A stretch of DNA of 64,000 bases from Vairimorpha ceranae. Taxonomy: Eukaryota; Microsporidia; Nosematidae. A model generated the notes under the pieces. It made no database searches, had not been told where the DNA came from, and was given only the letters and a program-made list of their open reading frames with translations. The position numbers and the translations under genes were made by a program. This document shows positions 1 to 9,623 of this stretch, piece by piece. The stretch spans positions 55,806 to 119,805 of the forward strand of contig NW_020169302.1 in assembly GCF_000988165.1 (NCBI RefSeq), in the 5' to 3' direction. Positions within the stretch are counted from its first letter, which is position 1. Each line of letters starts with the position of its first letter.

Positions 1-2288
1 ATACAACAAATGAAAATACAAAATTATCAGGGAGTATTTTATGCCTTAAAAAAATTTTATACGATTGTAATTTTTTTGGAGAAATTTCAAATTCAATTTA
101 TTCTTGGTTACAGCTTAGTGATACAAATGTGGCTTTTATAGAAGTAAACTATGAAAAATTAACTTTGTTTGCAATTTTAATAGAATGTGTGAATATTTAT
201 TTAACAGAGAAGATTAATATAGGTTTAATTTTTTCAAATTTTGAACATTTTAAAAAAAATATTACTGATTTAAATACAATTGATAGATACAAAAAATATT
301 TTTACAATCTCTATTGTAAAAAAAATGATAGGCTAGCAACATTAAAGTTGCACCAAATAATTATTTCTAATTACCCAAAAATAGAAGGATTTGACAACTT
401 CAAGATTTCTTTTTCAATTCACCAAAATCAGAAAAATATAACTAAAACTAAAGATGTCGATGATATTGATATCATTTATAAAGATAATTTTTATATTGTA
501 TTAAATAATCTTAATATGGAAATAACTGATGATATTAATTTTACTATAGATTTTATAAATAAAGATAAAAAAAAGACAATTTTCGAGTTTCCATTTAATG
601 TATTTTTTTACGATCAAGGTGTATTTAGATACAATAAAGAGGATGTTTTAACTGATATAAAATCTAAATTTCAAGATGAATTTAATTTTGATTTAGTTTT
701 TTTGGAAACTGAAAATTATATTAATTTAAGCTTATATGAAAACAAATACAATATTATTCAAGGAATAATAACAATTAATGAGCTTTTTAAAAGAAATAAA
801 AATGATAGCAAATTTGAAATGTTATTTAAAAAGGGATACGAAAAGAATATAGCTACATTTTGCAGTTTATTGAATTATTCAAATGCAGAAGCAAGTTCTT
901 TGATTTCGTTGCTTGAAAAAAAAGGCTACACAAATCTTTTTTCTCAAGGCAAATCTCTTAAAACTACTTTTATACATTTCCAAAAAACAAAGAACACGGA
1001 AGAATATAAAATATTAAAACAAGAGGACATTATACCAATAAAACCTTTTGATAAAGATAACCTGTATAAAAATATACTAAATAAAGATTTACCGGATATT
1101 GAACTCATTAAAGATGAGGAAAAACCTTCTCTTATACTAAAAAACCCCACCAAAAAGTTTGTATTGAAGAAGAAAAAGATTTTAGTTGAAAATGTAAATG
1201 AAATGAATTGTAAAGCTTTAAGACCCCTACATTGGGTACCGATAAATGATAATGATGGTACTATATTTAAAGACCTGGATATTTATAAATCAAAATTAGA
1301 TGTTGAAAAGTTTAAAAAATATTTTTGTGTTAATAGCAAAGATACAGAACATATAAACAATAATCAGTTAAATCAGGCAGTTACTGTTATTGATCAAAAA
1401 AGACTTTTTCTTGTTTCTTTAGCAATAAGCCATTTAAACAAAAAAAATATCAATCCAAAAAACATATACGATATGTTAATTAATAATCCAAAAGATATTT
1501 TTATACAAGATTTATTAAATTTGGAACATGTTTTTCCGACATATGAAGAGACGTATGTTTTAGCAAATTATGACTTTTCAAAATTGATGCCAGAAGAAAA
1601 AATTATGTTAGAATATTCAAAGTTATTAGAAGTTAAAAAGATAGTTAAAATTTTGTTATTTGAACGCAAATTTTTTGATGAAATATTTCTTATTGAAAAT
1701 TTATTAGAAAAAATAAAATTTACATTTGATAAAATAATAGAAAGTAAAGATTTTAAAATTATTTTAAAAATGATATTAGACATAGGAAATTTGATTAATT
1801 ATGATTTTTCTGCTAGAAAAAAGAAATCGGCCGGGTTTATGTTATCAAGCATATATCTTTTTGTAGATTATAAAGGACACGAGGATTATTCGTTATTTCA
1901 ATTTTTTATGGAAAGTATGGAATACAATAGCATTTCAATAAATTTACAGAGAGATTTTAAATACCTTAATATAATAAGAAAAGAACAGATTATAAAGATA
2001 AAAGAAAAAATTAATTTTTTGATTAAACAGTACAAAGACAATCTTCAAATGTATTATACATTAGAAAATGATAAGGCAACATTTACAAACTTTTTTTTAT
2101 TTGTAGCTGATAAGTTAACAAATATAAAAAGTAATTATGAAAAATGTACGGAAAAAATTGTACTAATTAAAAAGCTTTTTAATGAAGATGATAAAAGGAG
2201 TATAATTGATATGCTTGATTGTATTGCTTACTTAATAAGTAAAATTACAAATTATAAGCAGCCTATTTATGAAACTAATAATAGATAA
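1..2288 (+). CDS. Formin (FH2) with PTEN-like and C2-like N-terminal region; 5' end outside window
   Basis: The frame is open to the left edge, so the start lies outside; about 761 residues are visible. The C-terminal half is an FH2 actin-nucleating domain. It has the lasso/linker signature ALRPLHWVPI near base 1210 and a GN-motif region, LDIGNLINYDFSARKKKSAG, near 1777-1836. Before it, roughly bases 60-340 resemble the degenerate PTEN-phosphatase part of plant class II formins (IYSWLQLSDTNVAFIEV, then TIDRYKKYFYNL). A C2-like stretch follows (KLHQIIISNYPKIEGF; FPFNVFFYDQG). No CX5R phosphatase loop is visible, so the phosphatase fold would be inactive. No proline-rich FH1 is obvious; the linker is lysine-rich. 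FH2 is clear; the PTEN/C2 call is by remembered pattern only. It probably elongates actin filaments at membranes, perhaps under Rho control (compare the RhoGEF at 23.5 kb). Confidence 0.85.
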   Translation, partial: TTNENTKLSGSILCLKKILYDCNFFGEISNSIYSWLQLSDTNVAFIEVNYEKLTLFAILIECVNIYLTEKINIGLIFSNFEHFKKNITDLNTIDRYKKYFYNLYCKKNDRLATLKLHQIIISNYPKIEGFDNFKISFSIHQNQKNITKTKDVDDIDIIYKDNFYIVLNNLNMEITDDINFTIDFINKDKKKTIFEFPFNVFFYDQGVFRYNKEDVLTDIKSKFQDEFNFDLVFLETENYINLSLYENKYNIIQGIITINELFKRNKNDSKFEMLFKKGYEKNIATFCSLLNYSNAEASSLISLLEKKGYTNLFSQGKSLKTTFIHFQKTKNTEEYKILKQEDIIPIKPFDKDNLYKNILNKDLPDIELIKDEEKPSLILKNPTKKFVLKKKKILVENVNEMNCKALRPLHWVPINDNDGTIFKDLDIYKSKLDVEKFKKYFCVNSKDTEHINNNQLNQAVTVIDQKRLFLVSLAISHLNKKNINPKNIYDMLINNPKDIFIQDLLNLEHVFPTYEETYVLANYDFSKLMPEEKIMLEYSKLLEVKKIVKILLFERKFFDEIFLIENLLEKIKFTFDKIIESKDFKIILKMILDIGNLINYDFSARKKKSAGFMLSSIYLFVDYKGHEDYSLFQFFMESMEYNSISINLQRDFKYLNIIRKEQIIKIKEKINFLIKQYKDNLQMYYTLENDKATFTNFFLFVADKLTNIKSNYEKCTEKIVLIKKLFNEDDKRSIIDMLDCIAYLISKITNYKQPIYETNNR

Positions 2289-3268
2289 AGAAATTTTACT
2301 AGAATACATATAAAATTACTTTCTAAAATATTTTATATATAAATAATACTTCTAGAAATAAAAAGAAAATAAAATTAAACTTAACTATTTTAAAAATTTT
2401 AAAGTACAAACTTGTTTATATGTTTTTTTTATTAAGATTTATCACAATAAATATCAATTTATTATACTTTTTTAAAAATTTAAAATTACCTTTTAACTGA
2501 GCTTTTAAAACCAATTTTAATTGTCGTAGAGATATAAATATTCTAATAATTTTTAACCCTAATTCCATCATGCCTGAAACTAAAGAAATAAATAATCTTA
2601 ACGTTAATAATAATCTTAATGTTATTACATAATAGCAATACAAACAATAGAATTTTGGTTACATATATAAATGTCAATGTCAACAAAAAGAAATTAGAGC
2701 TATCTAAGCTTGTAACTTCTAAAAAAACTCAACTACGTGTTTATCCAAAATTTAATTTAACGCCAATGTAGATGAAATTTAGAAAGTTAGTAACAAGTTG
2801 TGAAATTTTATAAATTTTTTAGTTTAAAAAAGATTTCTTATATTATTATTAATGACCATGGTAATAAAAATTATAAATCAATTGCATATATTCTTCTTTT
2901 TTTTCTACTTTATTTAATGATTTTTGCTTAATATTAGCTTTAATGTTCTCATTATATACTTTTTTACAGATATAAATATTATTTATAAATTTAGATAGTT
3001 AACTGACACATATTGTACTCAAGTGATTGTTGTGACTTTTAAAATCATTACAGTAGGTTAATGAAGTAATATGTACCATTCCGATGATTTTTATCTAATT
3101 TTTGATACCTTTAAAGCTTTTAACTAAAATTTTAAAAAAAATAACTTCATTTTAGCTATTAATGATTAATGAGTTACAAAAAATTAAAAGCATTGTTGAC
3201 TTTGTGATGAAAAAATTTGCCTAAAATGTAAGTTTATTTAAATTTTTAATAATTTAATACCCCTTAGA
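2289..3268. other. 980-base intergenic region, no supported gene
   Basis: AT-rich spacer between the formin and importin beta. A minus-strand frame of about 75 codons (2416-2643) is low-complexity and lacks a start signal. A 20-codon plus-strand frame begins at 2570 behind a CCC, but it is too short to call. The CCCC at 3260-3263 belongs to the importin beta start. Confidence 0.5.
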
Positions 3269-5749
3269 ATGGAAATGGAACGCCAAGAAATAGAAAAATG
3301 TCTATATAATGCTTTGAACCCAAATGATGCTATCAGAAGAGAAGCAGAGATGCGGATTACTGATTTTCAATCGAAGGATTATTGTTCATTTGTGCAAAAC
3401 GTTGTTTCTATATTTAAAGATATAAATTCTTCTATGGAACTTAAAATGCTTTCAGGAATTATTTTAAAAAATTCTCTGCATAGTTCAGACGCTAAAATAC
3501 AAGACCTCTACGAACAAAAATGGAGTGCAATTGACAACAATACGAGAGAATATATAAAAAAGCAAATTATTGAATGCTTTGGCAATACAAACGAAAAAAT
3601 TGCTAATCTAGCCGGATCAGCTTTGGGTTATATAGCACGGATTGAATTATCTTTAAATTTATATTTTGATTTTTTCGATGTAATGGTACAAGTTATGCAA
3701 GATGATTTGAAAGCATCGGCTGTATATGAAGCGGTTTCTACTTGTTGCGCTACACTTACTAATGAAACCTTGTTTAATTTTAAAATGTTTCTTAACACAA
3801 TTTTCAATATTTGCATGATGAAGTTGGAAAATCCTCAAACTAGTGCAAATATAAAAGAAGTTGCTCTAAAATGTACAATGAATTGTTTTAAAACACTTCA
3901 AGATGTTTTTAATAATGAAAATGCTGTAATTAGATTTCTTAATAGTATTGCTATGTCAACTACTACCGATGCATCTTTGACACCAAAAGCTTTAATTTGT
4001 CTTAACAAATTTGTTTTTTTAAATTATAATTTAATAGAAAATAAAATTCCAGATATTATTACTTTTTTTAATAATTTTTGGACATTACCTTCTGAAGAAG
4101 TTCTAGTTCAGGTTATTGAATTTTGGACTATTCTTGCGGAAATCAAAGAGATTAATTTTATAGAAGAATATTTGGAGTTTTTACTACCACATGTTCTTAG
4201 GCTTATGAAAAAAAACGAAGATTATGTAGATTTAAAATGGAATGCTCACAAAGCATCGGCTTATTTACTAGAGACAATATCTGAAACTTATGGATCTAAA
4301 ATTCTGTTTAATAATCTTGTATTTAATTATATAGAAAGTGAATTAAATTCTGGGGATAAAATCAGAATAGACACTGGCGCAATAGTTCTGGGTAGTGTTA
4401 TAGTTAAAGAATGTGATCAACAACTTGTTAATTTTATAAAAATACTAATTTCATATATGAAAGATCCTATAACTGAAGAGTCATGTCTTTGGTGCCTTGC
4501 AAAAATTTGTGAAACTAATTTTTACGCAGTAGTCGAGCATTTGGCTTTCTTGCTAAATCAGACATGTGAAATAATTATTTCTAAATCGCCATCTTCTACA
4601 ACAGCTGCTTGGATTTTAAATTCGATATTTATTTCGTTAAATTTTGTTAAACAGAAAAAAATTTATTCCACTAAATTTTCATTAGAAACTCAACAAGCAT
4701 TAAAAGAATGTGCATTTAAACAGATTAGAGAACATTTTACAGAAATACTAAAAGTATTGATAGCTGCAAATGAGAATGTTAGTCTTGAAAATTCTACTTT
4801 ACGTGTCGCATTATTTGCTGCCATGGCTGAACAGATACGATTTACTGAACCAGAATATTATGAATTGCTGGACAATGTTATTGTATATTGTCAAAATAAA
4901 ATTGTAGAATGTGTTGAAGCGCTTAATAAGGCATCTGCCAGTCATATTCCTATCATAGAAGATATTTTATCTAATTATATAATTTTATCAGAAGTGGTAA
5001 TCGGGAAAAGATCCAAAGACTCTGCTTCCTTTTTATTGCCAGTTTATATTTCAGTTTTAAAAAGTAAACCATCTTCTGCTATTGGGGAGGTTTATATTGC
5101 TGTTACATCTAACATCCATGACTTTTCTAATTTTTTAGAAGAGTTTGTTCCTTTTATTGCTCGAGATTTAGGATGTCTTGATTCTTTTATTTTAAAATCT
5201 GCCATAAATTTAATTGGTTTTATGGCTAATTCTATACAGAAAAACTTTTTTCATTTATCGACACAATTAATTCCGCTTTTGATACAAAATCTGAGTTCTA
5301 AGCTTATTTCGAAACAAGTAAAAACTCAAATTCTTTCAGTATTTGGTGATATCGCTATTTCTCTCGAGAATAATTTTGAACAATACATTGACATGTCTAT
5401 GATGATTTTTATGCAAATTATTAATTTAGAAAAAGCATCTGATCCAAACTATGTAGATGATTTAAGGGATAATGTTATTCAAATGTTTAATTGTATTCTT
5501 TTTGCCACTTGTAAATCAAATAAATTAAGAGAAGTTATTTATAAATTAGTTGAAGGTATTAAAAAATTATTGGCTGATGAGAATTCTGAAGAAACTTTGA
5601 CGTCTATCGCTACTCTTATTACTGATCTTAAAGCAGTATATGGTTTACATTATGATTTAAATGGAAAGTGGGTTGAAGACTTTTATAATCAATATATTAC
5701 ATCTAAAAATCCCGCATTAAGAAATGCAGTACAGAAAATTTATAATTAA
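3269..5749 (+). CDS. KAP95: Importin subunit beta-1 (karyopherin 95)
   Basis: This 826-residue all-helical HEAT-repeat protein matches importin beta-1 along its length (yeast form about 861 residues). The N-terminus has the importin-beta pattern IEKCLYNALNPNDAIRREAE, followed by LAGIILKN-like SGIILKNSL. It would carry importin-alpha/cargo complexes through the nuclear pore and release them on RanGTP. The start is ATG 3269, five bases after CCCC (3260-3263); a second in-frame ATG lies two codons later. It ends 34 bases before the start of the next gene. Confidence 0.93.
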   Translation: MEMERQEIEKCLYNALNPNDAIRREAEMRITDFQSKDYCSFVQNVVSIFKDINSSMELKMLSGIILKNSLHSSDAKIQDLYEQKWSAIDNNTREYIKKQIIECFGNTNEKIANLAGSALGYIARIELSLNLYFDFFDVMVQVMQDDLKASAVYEAVSTCCATLTNETLFNFKMFLNTIFNICMMKLENPQTSANIKEVALKCTMNCFKTLQDVFNNENAVIRFLNSIAMSTTTDASLTPKALICLNKFVFLNYNLIENKIPDIITFFNNFWTLPSEEVLVQVIEFWTILAEIKEINFIEEYLEFLLPHVLRLMKKNEDYVDLKWNAHKASAYLLETISETYGSKILFNNLVFNYIESELNSGDKIRIDTGAIVLGSVIVKECDQQLVNFIKILISYMKDPITEESCLWCLAKICETNFYAVVEHLAFLLNQTCEIIISKSPSSTTAAWILNSIFISLNFVKQKKIYSTKFSLETQQALKECAFKQIREHFTEILKVLIAANENVSLENSTLRVALFAAMAEQIRFTEPEYYELLDNVIVYCQNKIVECVEALNKASASHIPIIEDILSNYIILSEVVIGKRSKDSASFLLPVYISVLKSKPSSAIGEVYIAVTSNIHDFSNFLEEFVPFIARDLGCLDSFILKSAINLIGFMANSIQKNFFHLSTQLIPLLIQNLSSKLISKQVKTQILSVFGDIAISLENNFEQYIDMSMMIFMQIINLEKASDPNYVDDLRDNVIQMFNCILFATCKSNKLREVIYKLVEGIKKLLADENSEETLTSIATLITDLKAVYGLHYDLNGKWVEDFYNQYITSKNPALRNAVQKIYN

Positions 5750-5783
5750 AAATTTATATTTAATATTTTTATCCCCAACTTTA

Positions 5784-6164
5784 ATGTACAAAATAATAAA
5801 TGAGGATAAATCAAGCGAAGGCATTTCATTTATTGTACAAGAACCGCACTTTGTTAGTTTTAAATCTCGTACAATTCAAGAAAAAGAAGATCTTAAAAAT
5901 ATTACAATATACAAAGCAACAAATAAATACGACAATTTTTATTTAAAGCCTGTATTAGAAAATATTTTAGATCTGATTAACATAACTAATTATGATTTTG
6001 AACTAATATTTTTTGATGAATTAGATTCTTTATGTATATTTGAAATATTTATTTTTTTAATTAATAAGGCTTTTAACACTAAGTGCTTGTTTGAAAGAAA
6101 CGAGAATCAAGATATTAAAATTTCAGTCAATGGACAAGTTATTTTGTGTACAAATATGTTATAG
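5784..6164 (+). CDS. Small hypothetical protein, 126 residues
   Basis: Not recognised. The frame stays open further upstream and overlaps the importin beta end, but no ATG with a start signal occurs there. ATG 5784 follows CCCC (5773-5776) by seven bases and is the likely start. The protein is acidic with a hydrophobic C-terminal half (FELIFFDELDSLCIFEIFIF) that looks like buried helices rather than a membrane span. It is probably a small globular subunit of some complex. The short spacing suggests a promoter squeezed into the 34 bases after KAP95. Confidence 0.7.
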   Translation: MYKIINEDKSSEGISFIVQEPHFVSFKSRTIQEKEDLKNITIYKATNKYDNFYLKPVLENILDLINITNYDFELIFFDELDSLCIFEIFIFLINKAFNTKCLFERNENQDIKISVNGQVILCTNML

Positions 6165-6297
6165 ATTAAATATTTAATAGGAGTGATTATAAATAAAACT
6201 TTTATTGGGCATTTATAAATCATTAAACACGGTTTTAAATATTAATTGTATTTCAACATTCTTCTGCTTTTTTATAAATTTTTATATTTTACCCTGC

Positions 6298-7908
6298 ATG
6301 AAAAGATACACCATGACACCAATTTCAAGAAAAATGCAAAAATTACCTGTCAATGGCAACAAGACACCTATAAAATCTAGACAATCTTTTGCACCAGATG
6401 AAAATAAAAAAAGGGATGTGCGAATGGTAAGAGACTCTAATTATAAAAAATCTTGTATAGATAATGTTTATAAATTTCTATCAGAAAATAATTTTGAAGG
6501 CAATTTATCCCAAAAAGTTTTACAAAATCCATCGAACAAAGATTTTCAAATGATTTTTAAATTTATTTTTTCATTTATAGACGATTACGAGTACACGAAT
6601 AAATTTGAAGAAGATGTTATAAATATTTTAAAAATACTAAAATATCCTTATTCCTCAGAAATAACAAAAAGTCAACTTACAGCCATTACACCACATATCT
6701 GGCCAATAGTGCTAAGTATGTTGTCTTGGATGATAGATCTTATGTTGAATATAGAAAATCAATTTAGTAATTTATCTTCTGAGAATAGTATCGATACTTT
6801 TTTTAATGAATTTGTGAGTAACGCATATTTAAATTATTTACAAGGAAATGAAGATGATGAGGCACTTGAAGAAGAGTTTGAAACAAAGGTACAAGCTCTC
6901 TATTCAGACTTGTTTAAGGATGTAGATAATAGAAAGGCAATACTATTAAAACTAGAAGATGAAATTTCTAGTTTACGATCAAAACTTGAAGGAATGGAAA
7001 ATTTGGATGAAAAGAAGAATGATTTGTTAGAAGATCTTAATAGTCTTATATCATCACAGAAACAATTGGAAAATAAAAAGTCTAAATATTTAAACATTAT
7101 TAAAAAGACACAAGAAGATATTGAACTTGTTGAAAAAGAAGTAAATTTACTAAAAGATCAACAAAATGAAATTAAACAGAAGATTGAACTTCAAAAAATT
7201 AACCCAGAAGATGTCAAAATAATGAATAAAGAAAAGGTAGAATTGTACAAGGAATTGGAAAAAATTACACCTGAAAAAGAAAAATTTATGGTAAAAAATA
7301 AAGAACTAGAAAAAAAATTATCTGAAGTTTATGAAGAGGTTGAAAGACTTAACTTTGATTTTAACAATTTGAGACCAGATGTGAATATTAAAATGTCCAG
7401 AAATGATGACAAAAAATTTTTTAATAAAGATTTAGAGGAAATTCGTAGAAAATTAGAAAACGAACATAATACATACATACAACGTTTAGAAGAATTAAAA
7501 ATTAGTAAAGATACTATAATTAATATTAAAGAAGAAAAAGAAACAAACCTTAAGGATTTAGAAGGAAAGGTAGAGTACAGTCAAGGAAAATTGTTAACTA
7601 CCGGAGAAATTTACTTGAAAAAGAAGAAAAATACAGAAGACGAACAGAAAAAAAATAAAAATCAAATGGAAGGACTGGAAAGAGAATTACTACAACTGAA
7701 TTTAGAATCAAATTCATCTTTGATACAAAGTGAGCAAGGTCTTCATAAAGCGAAGATAGGACTTGATTTAATTAGAAATAAATGTAAACAAGAGAAAGAT
7801 GTTATAAAAAATTTAATATATAATTTTCAAAATAATATGGAAAGTTACAAGTTGACAATGAAAAGATTAAATGATAAACTACAAAGTATGAAAAATCAAC
7901 AAGAATAA
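6298..7908 (+). CDS. NDC80: Kinetochore protein Ndc80/Hec1
   Basis: Residues about 40-170 form the calponin-homology head typical of Ndc80: it opens with RDSNYKKSCIDNVYKFLSEN and includes LTAITPHIWPIVLSMLSWMIDL. The rest is long coiled coil (about 200-536) of the Ndc80 complex rod. The basic, Ser/Thr-rich N-terminal tail (TPISRKMQKLPVNGNKTPIK) fits the microtubule-binding tail. The start is ATG 6298 after ACCCTGC; the frame is open upstream without an ATG. At 536 residues it is shorter than yeast (691). It links centromeres to spindle microtubules. A DAD2-like gene near 57.5 kb would encode a partner ring subunit. Confidence 0.93.
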   Translation: MKRYTMTPISRKMQKLPVNGNKTPIKSRQSFAPDENKKRDVRMVRDSNYKKSCIDNVYKFLSENNFEGNLSQKVLQNPSNKDFQMIFKFIFSFIDDYEYTNKFEEDVINILKILKYPYSSEITKSQLTAITPHIWPIVLSMLSWMIDLMLNIENQFSNLSSENSIDTFFNEFVSNAYLNYLQGNEDDEALEEEFETKVQALYSDLFKDVDNRKAILLKLEDEISSLRSKLEGMENLDEKKNDLLEDLNSLISSQKQLENKKSKYLNIIKKTQEDIELVEKEVNLLKDQQNEIKQKIELQKINPEDVKIMNKEKVELYKELEKITPEKEKFMVKNKELEKKLSEVYEEVERLNFDFNNLRPDVNIKMSRNDDKKFFNKDLEEIRRKLENEHNTYIQRLEELKISKDTIINIKEEKETNLKDLEGKVEYSQGKLLTTGEIYLKKKKNTEDEQKKNKNQMEGLERELLQLNLESNSSLIQSEQGLHKAKIGLDLIRNKCKQEKDVIKNLIYNFQNNMESYKLTMKRLNDKLQSMKNQQE

Positions 7909-8121
7909 ATATATTGTAAAATTTTTTTTAGTCAAGAATTTATGTTTTGTCTTGTAACTTGCTGCAGAATAAAAAGCGTTTGTTAGATGAAAACATGGGT
8001 TAAACTTATAAAAATTATTTAAAAGTGTTTTTGTCAAATATATTAAATGTGACAGTATAATATGAACATACACTTAATCCTGCACACGTAATAAGATAAA
8101 AAAAGATTAAAATTCATAAAT

Positions 8122-9210
8122 TTATTTTTTAACCAGCAGAGCAGCAAAAAAACCTATAGTTTCTTTGTTATTAGTAGAAACACACCGTACAAACTTGTCT
8201 TTTACTTCAATACCATTAAAAACACCATTGTCAAAAATTTTAGCTAAATCAAATATTTCATATTTATCATCTTTTATAACTTCATTAATAACATCTTCTC
8301 CTTCCTCTTTGTGTAATGAACAAGTAGAATACACTATTTTCTTAGCACCAAAAGATAAAGCGTGCTTTAAAATTTTTATTTGAAATTTTTGTAAATTTTT
8401 TATTCTTTCATCATCTTTTTCATAGAAATCATGCATACCAGATCCGCTACATGATGGATCTACGACTATATAATCTATATTACTGTATTTATCAGGCTTT
8501 ATATCAAAAAAATCTTTATTAATAGTTTCAACATTTTTCAACCCAAGCTTATTAACATGATAGTTTAGAATTTTAAATCTTTTAGAATCAACTTCAATTG
8601 CATAAACTTTACCAGTATTTTTTAACAAATTGGAGAGGTGAGAAGTTTTATTTCCAGGTGCAGCACAAGCATCAATAATCCTTGAATTTGGCAAAGGATC
8701 AAGGATATAAGCAGGCAGGCAGCTAGCAATATTTTGAATAACTATCTTTCCTTCTTTGTAAGCTTTATTTTTAGAAAAGTCTACTGCTTCTAAAAGTTTA
8801 TAAACATTAGGAATAAATGTACTTTCTAATTTTAAATTACTAATATCTGAATGTACACCCTTTACCGTATTAAGCCTAATGTATTTCTGTTTAATAACAT
8901 GAAAAAGTTCGTTTTCTTTTTTGACAGACTCAAATTTTTCTTTCCAAAATTTGTTCTTAACTTTTCCAATTAAAATCTCATTGCATAAAATCAAACTGTA
9001 AAATTTATCTTTCTTCATAAAATTTGTATCTTGAATAATCTTAGAAAGAAGATCATAATTTTGAATAACTTTTTCTATAATTGGTAAATAAGATACTGGT
9101 TTATTTCTTTTGTATATTTCATTCTTTAAAGTTGTCTTTTTGTCTATTATTTTGTTAAGTATCTCTGCACATTCAGAATAAATTAATCTGAATCTTTTGT
9201 GGATGTTCAT
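8122..9210 (-). CDS. RCM1: 25S/28S rRNA cytosine-C5 methyltransferase (Rcm1/NSUN5 type)
   Basis: RNA m5C methyltransferase of the NOL1/NOP2/Sun family, 362 residues. The SAM-binding motif DACAAPGNKTS is at 180-190. The motif IV cysteine is in DPSCSGSG (251-258) and the motif VI cysteine in YSTCS (294-298). The N-terminal part (KRFRLIYSECAEILNKI; FYSLILCNEILIGK) matches the NSUN5/Rcm1 branch rather than Nop2 or Ncl1. It should methylate one cytosine of large-subunit rRNA in the nucleolus. The ATG at 9210 follows AACCGTAA, a weak C-signal. The tRNA-Tyr gene lies 56 bases upstream on the same strand. Confidence 0.85.
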   Translation of the reverse strand: MNIHKRFRLIYSECAEILNKIIDKKTTLKNEIYKRNKPVSYLPIIEKVIQNYDLLSKIIQDTNFMKKDKFYSLILCNEILIGKVKNKFWKEKFESVKKENELFHVIKQKYIRLNTVKGVHSDISNLKLESTFIPNVYKLLEAVDFSKNKAYKEGKIVIQNIASCLPAYILDPLPNSRIIDACAAPGNKTSHLSNLLKNTGKVYAIEVDSKRFKILNYHVNKLGLKNVETINKDFFDIKPDKYSNIDYIVVDPSCSGSGMHDFYEKDDERIKNLQKFQIKILKHALSFGAKKIVYSTCSLHKEEGEDVINEVIKDDKYEIFDLAKIFDNGVFNGIEVKDKFVRCVSTNNKETIGFFAALLVKK

Positions 9211-9265
9211 TTACGGTTAAAAAAATTTAAAAAATGTATTCGCAATTTTTGTAAAATTAAAAAAA

Positions 9266-9348
9266 TCTCCCAGACAGGAGTCGAACCTGTGACCATTCGA
9301 TATCTACATATTCTACAGTCGAACGCTCTGCCACTGAGCTACTGAGAG
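9266..9348 (-). tRNA. tRNA-Tyr (GUA) with an 11-base intron
   Basis: A complete cloverleaf reads on the minus strand. The acceptor pairs CTCTCAG with CTGGGAG (one G-T). The D arm is GCTC/GAGC with a GG-containing loop, the anticodon stem TTCGA/TCGAA, and the T arm ACAGG-TTCGACT-CCTGT. The anticodon is GTA at 9314-9316. An 11-base insert (9302-9312) follows the base 3' of the anticodon, the canonical tRNA intron site. The mature form is 72 bases without CCA, with discriminator A. The TTCGACT T-loop supplies the B box. Confidence 0.95.
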
Positions 9349-9623
9349 TTGATGTTTGGCTTAACTAATAATATACAATTTTGGTTATTGTTTATTTAAC
9401 AATAAAATATTTTTCTTTGTGGTTATTAAATGTTTAATATGTTCTAACAACAATTTTTACTTTTCAAATTTCGAGCTAATAAATTGTTTAAAAAGAGTTG
9501 AAAGCTTTCAAAAACAATCTACCTTTTGGTTAAATGCCTTTCTTGGTAAAACAATTTATTGTAAATTTATTTGTTGCTTTTGAAACAAAGTGCATGAAAA
9601 AAAACATTTTGGCATAATAAAAT

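Noticed and set aside
2570..2632. Tiny plus-strand frame with CCC and ATG (starts MPETKEINNL)
   Set aside because: Only 20 codons, Asn-rich from AT-rich repeats; the CCC could occur by chance. No continuing exon found.
2416..2643. Minus-strand frame of 75 codons in the formin/importin spacer
   Set aside because: Low-complexity Leu/Ile/Lys composition, no start signal, no similarity recognised.
3229..3268. Possible short intron (GTAAGT ... TTAG) just before the importin beta ATG
   Set aside because: The CCCC start signal and ATG lie directly downstream and the preceding exon would hit a stop; likely coincidence.
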